Source: Mya arenaria (Eukaryota > Mollusca > Bivalvia > Myida > Myidae). Taken from it: a DNA stretch of 64,000 bases. The notes under the pieces were generated by a model. It was not told the DNA's origin. It did not search any database and saw only the letters and a list, made by a program, of their open reading frames with translations. A program made the translations under genes and the position numbers. This document shows positions 48,163 through 60,105 of the stretch, in pieces (within the stretch, counting starts at the first letter, position 1; each line of letters begins with the position of its first letter). The stretch is taken from the NCBI RefSeq assembly GCF_026914265.1, contig NC_069136.1:20800715-20864714 (forward strand). Direction: 5' to 3'.

Positions 48163-50179
48163 ATGGAAAGTAAAGATTCAAAACTAATAAAGAAAACGGG
48201 CAGGAAAACCCCTAAGTACTGTTGTATTTGTAAAGGAATTTACAGAGGAAAGGTTATTGATGGGAGAAAAGTGTCATTGCACCGTTTTCCTCAGAACAAA
48301 CGTTTAAAACGTGTGTGGGTGCAGCGATGTAAAACGGTCATGAGATCGTTCCAGTGGAATGAACACAGACGATTGTGTAGTGAGCATTTTGTTGGCTTCA
48401 GAGGACCTTCATTCCAGCATACACTTCCATCTATGTTTCCAACTGAGACTGGTGCTACCAAAACCTTCCAGCCAACGGTATTTTTTATTTCTTATATTAG
48501 TTTAAGTTCTTCCTTACATGCACCTCAAAATGAATTATGTTATATCAACGGTGCTTAAAAACAATGTCACAGCACTTATTTGTAAATTTTGTAATTTAAG
48601 AAATGATTAAAGAATTGTTTTCAAATACAGCCTGGAAAAATGTGTACCATATAGCCTGGCAGATTTTGTACTAAAACATTTATCTTATACAGTTTCATTT
48701 GCAATTTCAGCTCCTTGATGAAGACGTAGGTGATGATGATGATGGTGATACGGTCAATGACGATTTAGACCTAGAACTGTCAAATGATGATAGTATACAG
48801 CCACAACTGTCATTTGTATCCCCTTCCGGGCATGCCATTGATACCTCTGTCCACCTGCATGATTACTGCATGGGACCAGTACTACAGCCACAGAATCAGT
48901 CCTTTAGGTATTGTTCAATATATATATATATTGCTTCTTGTGCTATGAAATCGATCTGATAAGTTAATTACTTCTGATCATTTTTCTTCATTCTTTAACA
49001 AAAATAGGAAAATTTAAGTGTTTGTAAATGTTTAAGGCCAAAAAAACAAACATTTGGTTAGGGTTACCAGACTGTACATGTAAGATGTGGTAAATGGGTA
49101 CATGATCAATTTGTATATGTTTCAGATGTTGTGACACACAGACTGAGAACAACTGTGCAGTGATGGAAGTACAAACTGAAGAAAGTTTCCTGGGAAAAAC
49201 AGCAGACTTCAGTTCACAAACAGAACATTCTACTAGAGACTTTGGTGTACAATGTCAGCTACCTATGCTCACATATGATGACGTAAAATACAATGACGAT
49301 TTGGTCAGTTTTTACACCGGAATCCCTAATCGAGTTGTGTTTGAAGCTTTGTTTGATGAAATCAAGGATGAAGCTGAAGTGCGGACATCAAGGCGGAAAC
49401 TTAACTATAAAGATTCAGATGGAGGACGGCCAAGAACTCTAAGTGTTCTGGATGAATTTTTCATGGTGCTGATGCGCCTACGTCTAGGTCTGTTATTTGA
49501 AGATCTAGGTACTAGGTTTTGCATATCCACTTCACAATGTAGTGACATTGTTGAAAGATGGATCAACTATTTACATGTACAATTATCCTTTCTTGTTCAA
49601 TGGCCATCTCGTGAGGTAGTGAAAAATAACATGCCTGAACAATTTAAAGAGAAATATTCTAACACTAGAATTATTATCGACTGCACTGAAATTTACAGTG
49701 AAACATCCAGTTCTCTTTCTTTGAAAAGTTTAATGTACAGTGATTACAAGTCTCACATGACTCATAAGATTTTGGTGGGTATAAGCCCAAATGGTGTTGT
49801 AACTTTTGTTTCTGACTGTTGGGTGGGCTGTACCAGTGACAAGAAACTCACAGAAAAATGTGGACTCTTGGACTTGCTTGAAGAAGGAGACGCCATAATG
49901 GTTGATAAGGGTTTCACTATTACAGACCTTACTACTCCAAGAGGCATTCATCTCATTATTCCACCATTTAAACAGAAAGGAAAACAATTCTCTAAACGTG
50001 AGGTTCTCCTTACAAAAGATATTGCAAGTTTACGAATACATGTTGAAAGGCAAATGGAGAGAATCAAGAACTTTCGAATATTGCATGGCAATATTCCTAT
50101 AACACAGTCAAGGAGAATTTCTAAAGTGTTCAAAATATGCACATATTTGACAAATCTATGGCCACCACTTGTTCAATAA
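48163..50179 (+). CDS. THAP zinc-finger DDE transposase
   Basis: Three exons, 48163-48477, 48711-48907 and 49126-50179, join in frame (introns GTATTT..TTTCAG phase 0 and GTATTG..TTTCAG phase 2) to 521 residues. Residues 19-93 are a THAP domain: C20-x2-C23, HRFP at 40-43, C72-x2-H75 within LCSEHF, and PSMFP at the end. THAP fingers bind DNA and in transposases recognise the element ends. Exon 2 is acidic and low in complexity. Residues about 277-320 form a helix-turn-helix like that preceding DDE_Tnp_4 domains. The catalytic triad is likely D356 (IIDCTEI), D431 (IMVDKGF) and E478 (HVERQMERIKNF). The ATG is chosen because upstream sequence in the same frame is the terminal repeat. AATAAA lies at 50500-50505. 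It faces the nuclease gene tail to tail. No inactivating change is seen. Confidence 0.9.
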
Positions 50180-50776
50180 TAACTCATGTGTCAATGAAAG
50201 CGTTTGTATATATCAAGCATTAGATTTAGGGATAAAAACTTGTATACTTCTAACTAGAACAATGAAATTACAATTTTGTTTTAAAATCATTTTTTCGAGC
50301 AAGTTATATGATAACATATGAGATTACACATTTGATTCAGGTTTGACAAAAATGGATAAGGAAATATGCTCATGTGAATGGATTTCAAGATTTGATTTGA
50401 AACATGTATGCATTAACTGATCAATTTATTGATATAATTTTTTGTTTGTGAAACATCTGCTTTGTATTTTGTGGTTTTATTATTTGTAACATTTCTAAGA
50501 ATAAAAGTCAAAGATCACTTATTAAGTTTGGCTCTGAAATGAGTTTTTTTTTATTTGCCATGTGTAATTGATCTACCACGTACTTCAAATCATTAGTATT
50601 GAATTGCTTAAAGGATTTTTCAGTATGAACCATTTTCATATCAGTTTCATAATTGAACTAAGTGGAAATAAGAATAGGCAAGAGTGCCATAGATCAAACT
50701 GAAATGCCCGACAAATGTTAACTTTAAGATACATTAGATTAAAAAAACTAGCCCCATGCTAAATATGTCCCAATGT

Positions 50777-51280
50777 TTAAAGGGACTGTACACCAGATTG
50801 GCACCAATAAAGTTTTTTTCTGTAACAAATCTCAGGACAAATTATTTAATAAAATGTTTTACTCTTCTGATATGATAATGGTAAAGAAATACCAAAATGT
50901 AAAAGAAAATTGAGCTATGGATTGAACTAGTGTCACCAAAATAGCTGTCCAGTGTTGTATCCACTTTGCTACGAAGGCTTATCCGAAACCATATGAATGC
51001 TTAAGCTAATATACCTTACTTGGTTATATCCCATGATATCATCAACTAGCAAATCACGCATAAGAATGAATTCTACTAGGTATACATACCCAGTAAAAAA
51101 AAATTAATGGAGAAATATGGAAAAAATAATGCGAAAATAAATTAATTGTATACTACGGTATGTGGTACTTCAGTTAGTTAGTTTCAATGCATTGTACACA
51201 TTGATACCAAGTTTATGTCAGTTTTTGACAAGTTTCTTTTTTTTTTCGATATTTCATCACACGGTGTATAGCCCCTTTAA
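50777..51280. mobile_element. TTAA MITE nested in the transposon's central spacer
   Basis: TTAA-AGGGACTGTACACC on the left and GGTGTATAGCCCCT-TTAA on the right form inverted ends about 0.5 kb apart. It lies between the 3' ends of the two convergent genes and therefore disrupts neither. This is a different family from the AGCTGC MITEs but has the same TTAA target. Confidence 0.75.
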
Positions 51281-51880
51281 GTTTTGCACCCTGCAAACAT
51301 AAGAAAGTAACACTCATTTGTTGTTTTTAATTAGCAAGTCAGAAAAGGAGAACAACTCGACAGTCTTGAGTTATGGGCCGTGCAGTAGCTACATGCAAAC
51401 CAATATTCAATTGAACATCTTCAATTGTTTTAGAGTAAAACTCAGCTACTTCTTTAAACAATGGCAATATAAACGCTATCACTATCCTGCACACAAAATG
51501 CAATAATAACACACTTGAAAGGTTAAACATATGTCCATTTATTAAGCTCAGAAATACATCCCTGAAAACTAGATAAATGGAAAGGAAAAGTAGAAAAGGT
51601 CAAACATAAAACAAGGAAATAATTAAAGTAGATTTACAGCATCGCATAATCACAATATGTTGACAAAAGTACACATACTTTCAAAATACTGCCCAAAATT
51701 TAGATTTACAACTTTTTTATTCATGGTTTCAAATTATAGTAACAATACAGTCATTTTGGAGTTTCATTTTGAATATAGTTATGAAAATAACTGAAAGCAA
51801 ACAAGATATTCACATAAATTGCCATTATTGATCATTCAAATGTACATGTATAAACAACACATAACTAGACGATGTACAAA

Positions 51881-54438
51881 TCAATTGAACAGACTCATTC
51901 CCCTTTTAACACGTTGTGCGTACAGTTCAGGAATGTATGATTCAAGGCAAAATCTGTCAAGTTGACACAACATTTTCAGCCAAAATGATTCACAAAATGC
52001 AATTCTCTGTATAGAAAGACCTACACATGTCCAAACTACAAAATCACACCATTTCCTCCCGGTGATTCCCATCTGCCCTTGGACCTGGTAGTAATATTTG
52101 TGTGTTTCCTTGAGTAACACCTTGCCATTCTCTAACTGACAAAAAAAATCATTGTCTTCACAGCATTCCTCAGGCGTTTGCATCCTCCATTTCTTAGAGG
52201 CAGGACACTTAATCTCAACCAGACCAACACTTTCTGTACAATGTGAACAGAACACAAGCCCATCTGGACTGGCACCAAGGTAGGGTCTGTCGGCACATAC
52301 AACTAGACCACTGTCTTTAACTGCTAGTCCTTTGTGGTCAGTTTGCATTGCTTTCGCATACATTCTCTTTGCAGCCTTCTCATGTTTAATTCCATATTCT
52401 GTGTACTTGCTTGTGAAATTGGAATACAACATCTGCCGCAGGAGTCCGTCAGGTTCAGTTGATTCTTTCCTACGACAGATGCTGCCAAAGTTTGAAGCTG
52501 TTAGGCGTTCTTTTCTGGCCTCTTGCCATTTCCCACTTTTTTGGCCCCTTGTTAAGATTTCAGTTAATTGAATTTCTTCAGCGCTTTGCTTCAAAGAGTC
52601 AAAATGATCCAAAAACACTGTCTTACTAGAACTGTCCCTCAAGTTTACACTATCATGGTAGTTGAATGGCACAGAATGTAACACAGGGAGATCTGGTTCA
52701 TTTTCAGTTGTTTCAATTTCAAAGTTTTTTAACCAGCCTACATTCAACTTCGAACCAACCAGTTTCTGCCTAAATCTGTCAATGTTAACAGTGCATCCAT
52801 TGATAGAGTTCAGTTCATGGTTTTTGTTTACAGAAACTTTACGTACTGACACGTTGTACAGTTTCTTCTTTGAGAACATAAGATCTTCAGATTTCCTAGG
52901 CGACAGCTTACGTTTCCGTGGTGCAGACAGCATGCTGAAGTTGTTCCAGGCACAGGGTTTGGATGTTGGAGCAAGGGTTTTTTTACGCGTCAGGTCTTCA
53001 AGTCCATACAGCAGGGCACCAATATGGTTGCAGCATTCACCTTCACTAGATGAAAATAAAAAAATTCATTTACATGTGTGCCTTTTTACTTGTTATACTT
53101 ACATGTATATTCCAAAACATTAAAGTTTGAAAATGGAGGTGAATACACAGTATTTTACACTTAGTATTTCCTGGTAGGCCATGAACATACAAAACACAAA
53201 CAGTGCCATAAGTAAACACCAACACGGTGAAGGGAGTTCATTGAATCAATACATAAGCTCGCCTGTTCTTTCATTCAGAAAAAAATAGCAAAACTCAGCT
53301 AACCATGAAAGCCAAAATTATGACAGTTATAACATGTGCTTTTTTGTCTCTTGTAACAAGTGTACCAAGTTTGATAAGAAGATATGAAATAGTTTGAAGA
53401 ATGCCCCAAGTTTAAGTATTTGATAATACTGACAAAATAGCCTAGCGTGTGTGGGTTTGACACCTTTCATCAATGCAGATCAGAGACTTTGATTTATCAC
53501 AAATTAATTCAACTTACCCAGCTGGACAGTTGCAGAACGCGGAGTGTATGCAGCCAGTCACTTTCGACAGAAGGATCCAGGGTTGGTACTCTGGTGACTT
53601 TCTTTTGTCTGCAGTTGGAAATGATGGCAGCACGGAAGCTTGAACATAACAGTGGCTGCACTCTTCGCTTATGAGATGGACCTGAAGAATAAATTATAAA
53701 TAATATTTTAATTTAAATGACAATAAATAAACAACATACATCATAGAACATATGAAAATTGTACAAAATACATTATTTTTTTTAAAATTAAGATAAGTAT
53801 ATAGTCAGTGTGGTTCGACACATACATGTGCTTGCATCCACCACACCCCCCTTAATTGTGGCTAGCCCCGCCTACATAAAAATGTTGAGTACATTTTTCA
53901 CACCAAATTATTTTTATGTCCAAGTCAAAATAGTCCCCTTGAGCTAATTATATAACTAGATGAAGTAAACATGGCAGAAAAAACAGCCTCAGACTTATTA
54001 TAAACTCACTATTTGACATACCTCAACTTTCTGTACATGTCCGTCCACATAATAAGTCCTCGCCTTCAATTGACGTTTCGAGTCTCTTTTCAGTACAATG
54101 TAGTTGTATATATCCTTTTCCTCTACAGCAGGAAACAGATCAATAGTGGACTTCCATGCCTTCAGTGTTGATGGCGGTGGAAGACCCTCGCCACATGGGA
54201 GGATAAAGCGTTCGGTTGCTCTTCTCTCTCTTTCTTCCCGATCTCTCTCCTCCAGCACGCGTTTGTCAGTTATAGAAAGTCTATATGCGCCTTTTATCCT
54301 CTCAATCAATTCACATTTAAGACCTGATACATTCAATTTCCGGTTCGCAAGGTATCTTTTCAAATCGACGACCTTAAATGGTGTCAACTCATTGTTATTC
54401 ATACACGCCCCAGTGATCTCATTGTCTACGTCGGCCAT
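51881..54438 (-). CDS. SAP - SWIM - YqaJ-type nuclease protein of the transposon
   Basis: Minus-strand exons 54438-54022, 53681-53518 and 53045-51881 join in frame (GTATGT..TTCAG phase 0; GTAAGT..TCTAG phase 2) to 581 residues. Residues about 20-54 are a SAP motif (PFKVVDLKRYLANRKLNVSG), a small DNA-binding fold. A charged EERDREERERR helix follows. A SWIM zinc finger is built across intron 2: C189-x-C191 and C199-x-H201, in the GCIHSAFCNCPAG context. Residues about 370-520 are a YqaJ-like exonuclease domain of the lambda-exonuclease fold: RLTASNFG, GIKHEKAA, D455 (GASPDG), E471-x-K473 (VEIKCP) and YYQVQGQM with Q514. The family resects DNA ends; a role in element mobility or repair is inferred. 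A possible AATAAA lies at 51721-51716 on the minus strand. The AlaThr-free start MADVDNE directly follows the ACTTCCGGGGA motif. Confidence 0.88.
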
Positions 54439-54452
54439 CTTGCAAAATGTAT

Positions 54453-54463
54453 TCCCCGGAAGT
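54453..54463 (-). promoter_or_regulatory. Candidate ETS-like promoter motif of the nuclease gene
   Basis: ACTTCCGGGGA on the minus strand, 15 bp before the ATG and identical to the motif before the transposase gene. Either a shared core promoter or a subterminal protein-binding site; the sequence alone cannot separate these. Confidence 0.45.
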
Positions 54464-54490
54464 AGGAAATGGAGTAGCCTCCCTTAGAAA

Positions 54491-54524
54491 TCAGGGGAAG
54501 TAACCAAGTTATCGGAAAGGACAA
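54491..54524. repeat. Right terminal inverted repeat of the transposon
   Basis: Reverse complement starts TTGTCCTTTCCGATAACT and continues to CCCCTGA, pairing with 48043-48077. Confidence 0.9.
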
Positions 54525-54526
54525 TA

Positions 54527-56525
54527 CGCCTTAACACGAGTTCATTCGACTTTAAACAAATTGTTGTCAATAACAGAAGACTCAAAAAGGTCACACATAT
54601 AATGTTTAACGAGTGTTCTCCTGGCGAACACTAAAGCAGTTGATTGCTATCAGTTTTGTGGTCGAACGATAAATAATGAACACCAATAATCAGTATGATA
54701 CCTTAAGTCTTTGATCAAATGTTAACTATTGTTGACTAGCCGTAATCCGCTTTGCTTCAGAAACAAAGATCATATAAACACCTGACATACATTCTCAATA
54801 AAATGGACAACAGAAAATAACAACCAGCGTTAATCTGTAGGGACTAATGGTTCAAAGAGCGACGGTTTTATTTATTCATAAGACGATATTATGATGCCTG
54901 ACGATTTATATTGTTATGAGAATAATGCAATATGAATGGCGTCATTTGGTCCATTTGTTTATCGAACAGGTCTAATGCCTCATCGGGACACTATCTTATT
55001 TGATAAAACATTCAACAATCTGATAAAATGAACAATTAACATCGCAAAGCAATTACGAACACTTTGAAACAAAAGATTTGTGATTATGTAGGATACAATA
55101 CAGCTGCCATTCTTATACAATACGTTATTAGGGGTCAACATTGTATTTTGTCGAATGAGAAGGCAGATTTTTCTCAAGATTTTCAATAAATTTATTTCAG
55201 TTAATAGAATTTAATCAGGTGAATCGGTAAATATCAACAGCGAAAGTGTAGTTAGTGAGTTGTTTACACACTATAATGTAGACCATTAATATATAGATAA
55301 TTTGTACTTACAAATAGTTTATGGTTATGCGACTGCGTCGCATCAACAAAATTATTTTTGTAAGTACGAACCAATAATCTTTAACCATTACATAAAAAAC
55401 GAGAGTATGTATTTGGTGATAAACAAGGGGGGAAGGGGAAACACAGAGAGAAATCTATGGCCGTCAAATGTCGTCTCACGTAGATGTCCATTTTTAAATC
55501 CGCATACTAGTAACACAAACACATATTTCAATGCCATCTTATGTTCTTGCGTCATTGCTTGCTTTGTTCATTTACAGTGCCAGAAATCTTTTCATTAAAC
55601 TACGCTGCAAGAAGATCGCGTAGTAGTTTCAGTTTACCAGAAAATAACTTAATGACTTTACTCTTGTGATGCAATAAAACACTTCACTGACAATCATTTA
55701 AACTAATTTATATAAAATACACTTTAAAATACCTCCACCACCAATTTATTAATAATATTATTTAGAATTTTACGAACTACTTTTACTGGAAAATGGCGGA
55801 AGAGTTCCGAATGTGTTTTCTTAAAAAAAAATAGAATCAAGCGTTCCCGCAATTGGTGAACATGGAGTGAATAAAAAAACAGTAACCACCTGTAACATTC
55901 ACTGCATTCCTTTCTTCCGGTGAGCACTGCGGGTCGCCTGACCTCCCCTCTCGTCTGATGTCTTTCCCGCCAAATCACCCGTGTCGGCTGCGTACAAACC
56001 GCACGTGCGATATAGTTCCTGACGATGTTTGCTCAATGTTAATATCATTTATACGTTTTTATATGAAACACATTAACGGAATTGTTGAAAAGCGAATCTT
56101 GGTTTGTATTCGACCAAGGCGCGCTCAAAGTAAAAGAAAGAAAATATGAAGTTAACTCTCGCCTGTTAAAGAAAACCCCGCGCGTTGTTTGATTCGAATA
56201 AACAGACGTGAATTTAATTACTTTAACAGGACGGCGGACCAACCTCGTTGATACTCGTGGAAGTCAGGCCACGAGTTGCATTTTCATCCTTCGATAATAA
56301 TATTCAAAAGTAAAAACAAAATCTGCTTTATGCAACTGTCAACTGACATACTGTCCGTAAGAAAATTATACAAATCATGTCGAGTACATTCTAAAATGAC
56401 TTTTTTCAAAGACATGTCGTCTGTATCCTTGTGCTGTTCTGTTCACAAACATATATATGAGAGTTTGAACCTTAGTTGGAATGATGATTTTATGACGAAC
56501 CATTTTATCACGTATCTTCCGGGTT
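54527..56525. other. Right flank of the transposon, no gene recognised
   Basis: Short frames at 55302-55598 (+) and 55724-55978 (-) have no recognisable domain. No repeat was recognised. Confidence 0.4.
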
Positions 56526-56529
56526 AAAA

Positions 56530-58352
56530 GGGACATTCTAAAAGTTACAATGTTAGAACAGAGGTAAAATATCAAACCGTAGATAAGAAATATCCGAACA
56601 ATATGCGTAATATCAGACCAAGGCGGTGCAATGTCAGAACATAGACGTGAACAATCAGAACAGAGGTGCAAAACCAGAACATTGAGGTACAATATCATAA
56701 CATGTAGGTGCAATGTCAGAACATAGGGGTGCAATGTCAGAACATAGAGGTGCAATATCAGAACATTAAGATGCAATATCAGAACTAGAGGTGCAATGTC
56801 AGAACATGGAGGTGCAATGTCAGAACATAGAGGTGAACTATCAGAACATAGAGGTGCAATGTCATAACATGGAGGTACAATGTCATAACATGGAGGTGCA
56901 ATGTCAGAACATGGAGGTGCAGTATCAGAACATAGAGGTGAACTATCAGAACATAGAGGTGCAATATCAGAACATTGAGGTGCAATATTAGAACATGGAG
57001 TTGCAATATCAGAACATGGATGTGCAATATCAGAACATGGAGGTGCACTATCAGAACATAGGGGTGCAATGTCAGAACATAGAGGTGTAATATCAGAACA
57101 CGGAGGTGCAATATCAGAACATTGAGGTGCAATATCAGAACATGGAGGTGCAGTATTAGAACATTGAGGTGTAATATCAGAACATAGAGGTGCAGTATCA
57201 GAACATTAATGTGCAATATCAGAACATAGAGGTGCAAAAACAAAGAGATGTAGTATCAGAACATAGAGGTGTAATATCAGAACATAGAGGTGCAGTATCA
57301 GAATATTAATAAGCAATGTCAAAACATTAAGGTGCACTATCAGAACATTGAGGTACAATATCAAAACATAGAGGTGCAGTATCAGAACATAGAGGTGTAG
57401 TATCAGAACATAGAGGTGTGATATCAGAACATAGAAGTGCAGTATCAGAATATTAATAAGCAATTTCAAAACATTGAGGTGCACTATCAGAACATTGAGG
57501 TACAATATCAAACCATGGAAGTGCAATATTAGAATAAAGTGGAGCAATATCAAAACATGGAGGTGCAATATCAGAACATTGAGGTTCACTATCAGAACAT
57601 GGAGGTGCAATATCAGAACATGGAGGTGCACTATCAGAACATAGAGGTGCAATATCAAAACATGGAGGTGCAATATCAAAACATGGAGGTGCAATATCAA
57701 AACATTGAGGTGCACTATCAGAACATTGAGGTACAATATCAGAACATAGAGGTGCAGTATCAGAATATTAATAAGCAATGTCAAAACATTGAGGTGCACT
57801 ATCAGAACATAGAGGTGCAGTATCAGAATATTAATAAGCAATGTCAAAACATAGAGGTGCAGTATCAGAACATTAATGTGCAATATCAGAACATAGAGGT
57901 GCAATAACAAAGAGGTGTTGTATCAGAACAAATAGGTGTAATATCAGAACATAGAGGTGCAGTATCAAAATATTAATAAGCAATGTCAAAACATTGAGGT
58001 GCACTATCAGAACATTGAGGTACAATATCAAACCATGGAAGTGCAATATTAGAATAAAGTGGAGCAATATCAAAACATGGAGGTGCAATATCAGAACATT
58101 GAGGTTCACTATCAGAACATGGAGGTGCAATATCAGAACATGGAGGTGCACTATCAGAACATAGAGGTGCAATATCAAAACATGGAGGTGCAATGTCAAA
58201 ACATGTAGGTGCAATATCAGAACATTGAGGTTCACTATCAGAACATGGAGGTGCAATATCAGAACATGGAGGTGCACTATCAGAACATAGAGGTGCATTA
58301 TCAGAACATTGAGGTGCAGAATCAGAACATAAAGGTGCAATATCAGAACAAT
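56530..58352. repeat. 21-bp minisatellite, about 85 copies, with block duplication
   Basis: The unit is GAGGTGCAATATCAGAACAT plus A/T. Rare variants (AACCATGGAAGTGCAATATT, AGAATAAAGTGGAGCAATAT) occur in the same order from 57511 and again from 58031, an offset of 520 bp, so a large block was duplicated within the array. Open frames with 7-residue periods (HLYVLIL on the minus strand) are artefacts. Confidence 0.93.
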
Positions 58353-58359
58353 TTTTACG

Positions 58360-58780
58360 AGTTTTAAGAAAGCGCGCCCCTTATTATTAACAAATGAAAA
58401 TCATCTGCGTGCGTGCGTTTGGGGGGATCTCCCTTAAGATAGGTTTGCCTTAGTTAGTCCTAACTATATATGTATTGTGGAATGTGTACCTAATGATATG
58501 AAACGTAAACTAACAAAATAGATGTAGAATTGGTGCGCACCCCACTATAACTCCACTAGCAATCTATCCGTTGGGATTATACGAAACGGAATTTCAAGGA
58601 CGCTATCAATTTATATCACGCCCATGACTGAACCTAAACCATATTCGCATCAGTGTTTAGGTATCGTAGATTTTGATACTATAAATTATTGAGGAATACA
58701 GAAGGCATTAAGTTCCAAGGTTCAGTTATTCTCTCTGAATAAAATATCAGACCACACAAACATTATTATTTATATAATAT
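58360..58780. other. Intergenic DNA, no gene recognised
   Basis: No frame or repeat of interest. Confidence 0.4.
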
Positions 58781-58785
58781 GGCCT

Positions 58786-59038
58786 GATTGTTCAGGACTT
58801 TGTTGAAATTAGCAATGTGATATACGACATTGTTGTTAACAATAAACGTGATTTATTCGCTGACGTGATTAAATATTTATTAATATAAACCAAGTAGAAG
58901 TGAAACAATTGTCTCAAATCTTGTTAGGGGCAATTCAGATCACAAGTATATCCTTCAAATCTTAGAACAGTTCAGATTTAAAAGTTAACAACGATATCGT
59001 TAACAACGTTGTTAACTTTCACAAAATTCAGAACAATC
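58786..59038. mobile_element. MITE, GATTGTTCAGAACTTTG family, copy 2
   Basis: GATTGTTCAGGACTTTGTTG on the left and AAAATTCAGAACAATC on the right are inverted. Internal GTTGTTAAC/GTTAACAAC inversions match copy 1 at 17234-17480. Confidence 0.7.
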
Positions 59039-59304
59039 AACACATTGTTTACACAAATATTGCACGAAGCGACCTGTATTGCAGCTGAGAACTACTCTGC
59101 GCTTGCCCTAGAAGGAGAAATATCACGCCTCATAAATGACGCAACGCCATTGGTCCAGGACTGGTCACGCGGTGACCTATAGTTTTCCATATCACCAAAT
59201 TCATTACGTATCAAAATGGGGTATATTTTCCGATTTCGATAAATATTTCTATGAATAAATGAAACATTTAAACATGTTAAAAGATTGTCGACGTGATATA
59301 TACG

Positions 59305-59442
59305 TTACGGGGTTAGTAAGTGACCCGATATGGGATATATGGGGCGCAGGAAACCGTATTCCAGTTTGAGCTTTGCTCTTATCCGATATGGTTTCATTTG
59401 CCCCGTATATATCTCATATCGGGCCACCTACTAACCCCGTAA
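59305..59442. mobile_element. Hairpin MITE, TTACGGGGTTAGTA family
   Basis: TTACGGGGTTAGTAAGTG, CCCGATATGGGATATAT and GGGGC on the left are mirrored by GCCCCGTATATATCTCATAT, CGGGCCAC and CTACTAACCCCGTAA on the right. The arms are about 50 bp and the loop about 35 bp. A single copy in this window. Confidence 0.75.
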
Positions 59443-59858
59443 CTTAAAATATGCCAAGGAGCAAGTGATATGGAGCGAAAAATCATAAGAACGGCTATGA
59501 ACACGATTATTTCTAAGACCGTCCCCATATGTTCTTTGCATTCAGTTATTGTCGGATTTCACACTTGAGAACTTGATATAATTATTCATGGAAATCAAAG
59601 AAAGGAAAGGAAAACGTCACTATTCAGCTTAATTGTAACATTTGCAAATAGGGTGGTATGTGTTTGAAATGAGGTAGGGCATGAACAGCATTAGTTAATA
59701 GGATGTATTTTCCCTGTGTGGTCATGTGTTATTACAATGTCACAGGTGGTAGGTACAGATCGAAAACAGAGTTCTCGTTTGAACATTGAGTCCTTATTTG
59801 ATAAAATGGTATTGCAAAGGAAATCAAATGATTAAGTCCACAGTATTTTGATGGGAAA

Positions 59859-60105
59859 GAACTCCTACTTTGGTGTCATATAACCTGATGAAAATTTAGT
59901 GACGTTTAACCTAAAATATTAATATTTTTCTTCAGATTGATCAAAGGGGTCACTCCTACCAACGATCTAGCATAAAATCACTATGAATTACTGCAGTTTA
60001 ACAATGTCAGAAATGAAGGCATTTCGAGATTTTAAGAAAAAAAACATTTTTAGGTTAAATATCACTAAAATTTGTACAGGTCATATGACACCAAAGCATG
60101 AGTTC
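59859..60105. mobile_element. Hairpin MITE, GAACTC(A/C)T(G/A)CTTTGGTGTC family
   Basis: GAACTCCTACTTTGGTGTCA followed by TATAACC and TTTAGTGACGTTTAACCTAAA on the left is mirrored by TTTAGGTTAAATATCACTAAA, GGTCATATGACACCAAAG and GAGTTC on the right. The arms are about 50 bp. A single copy in the window. Confidence 0.78.

Larger units (their letters stand above)
48043..54524. mobile_element. 6.5-kb DNA transposon, ISL2EU/IS5-Harbinger-like, two convergent genes
   Basis: The ends are inverted repeats beginning TTGTCCTTTCCGATAACT, perfect over 18 bp and continuing imperfectly to CCTGA. TA lies immediately outside both (48041-48042 and 54525-54526), fitting a 2-bp target duplication. Inside are a THAP-DDE transposase gene reading rightward and a SAP-SWIM-YqaJ nuclease gene reading leftward, each starting about 90-120 bp from its end. 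Both are uninterrupted after splicing. A second inverted motif, ACTTCCGGGGA, is found at 48116-48126 and, inverted, 54453-54463. Pairing of a transposase with a YqaJ-like protein is, to my knowledge, a hallmark of ISL2EU-type elements. The family name is an inference to be checked against a repeat library. Confidence 0.88.

Noticed and set aside
52662..53123. Plus-strand frame of 153 codons
   Set aside because: Antisense shadow of the YqaJ-type gene; no domain.
54104..54487. Plus-strand frame of 127 codons
   Set aside because: Antisense shadow of the SAP-containing exon.
56375..58340. Leucine/valine-rich frames of up to 234 codons that look like membrane proteins
   Set aside because: Artefacts of the 21-bp array.
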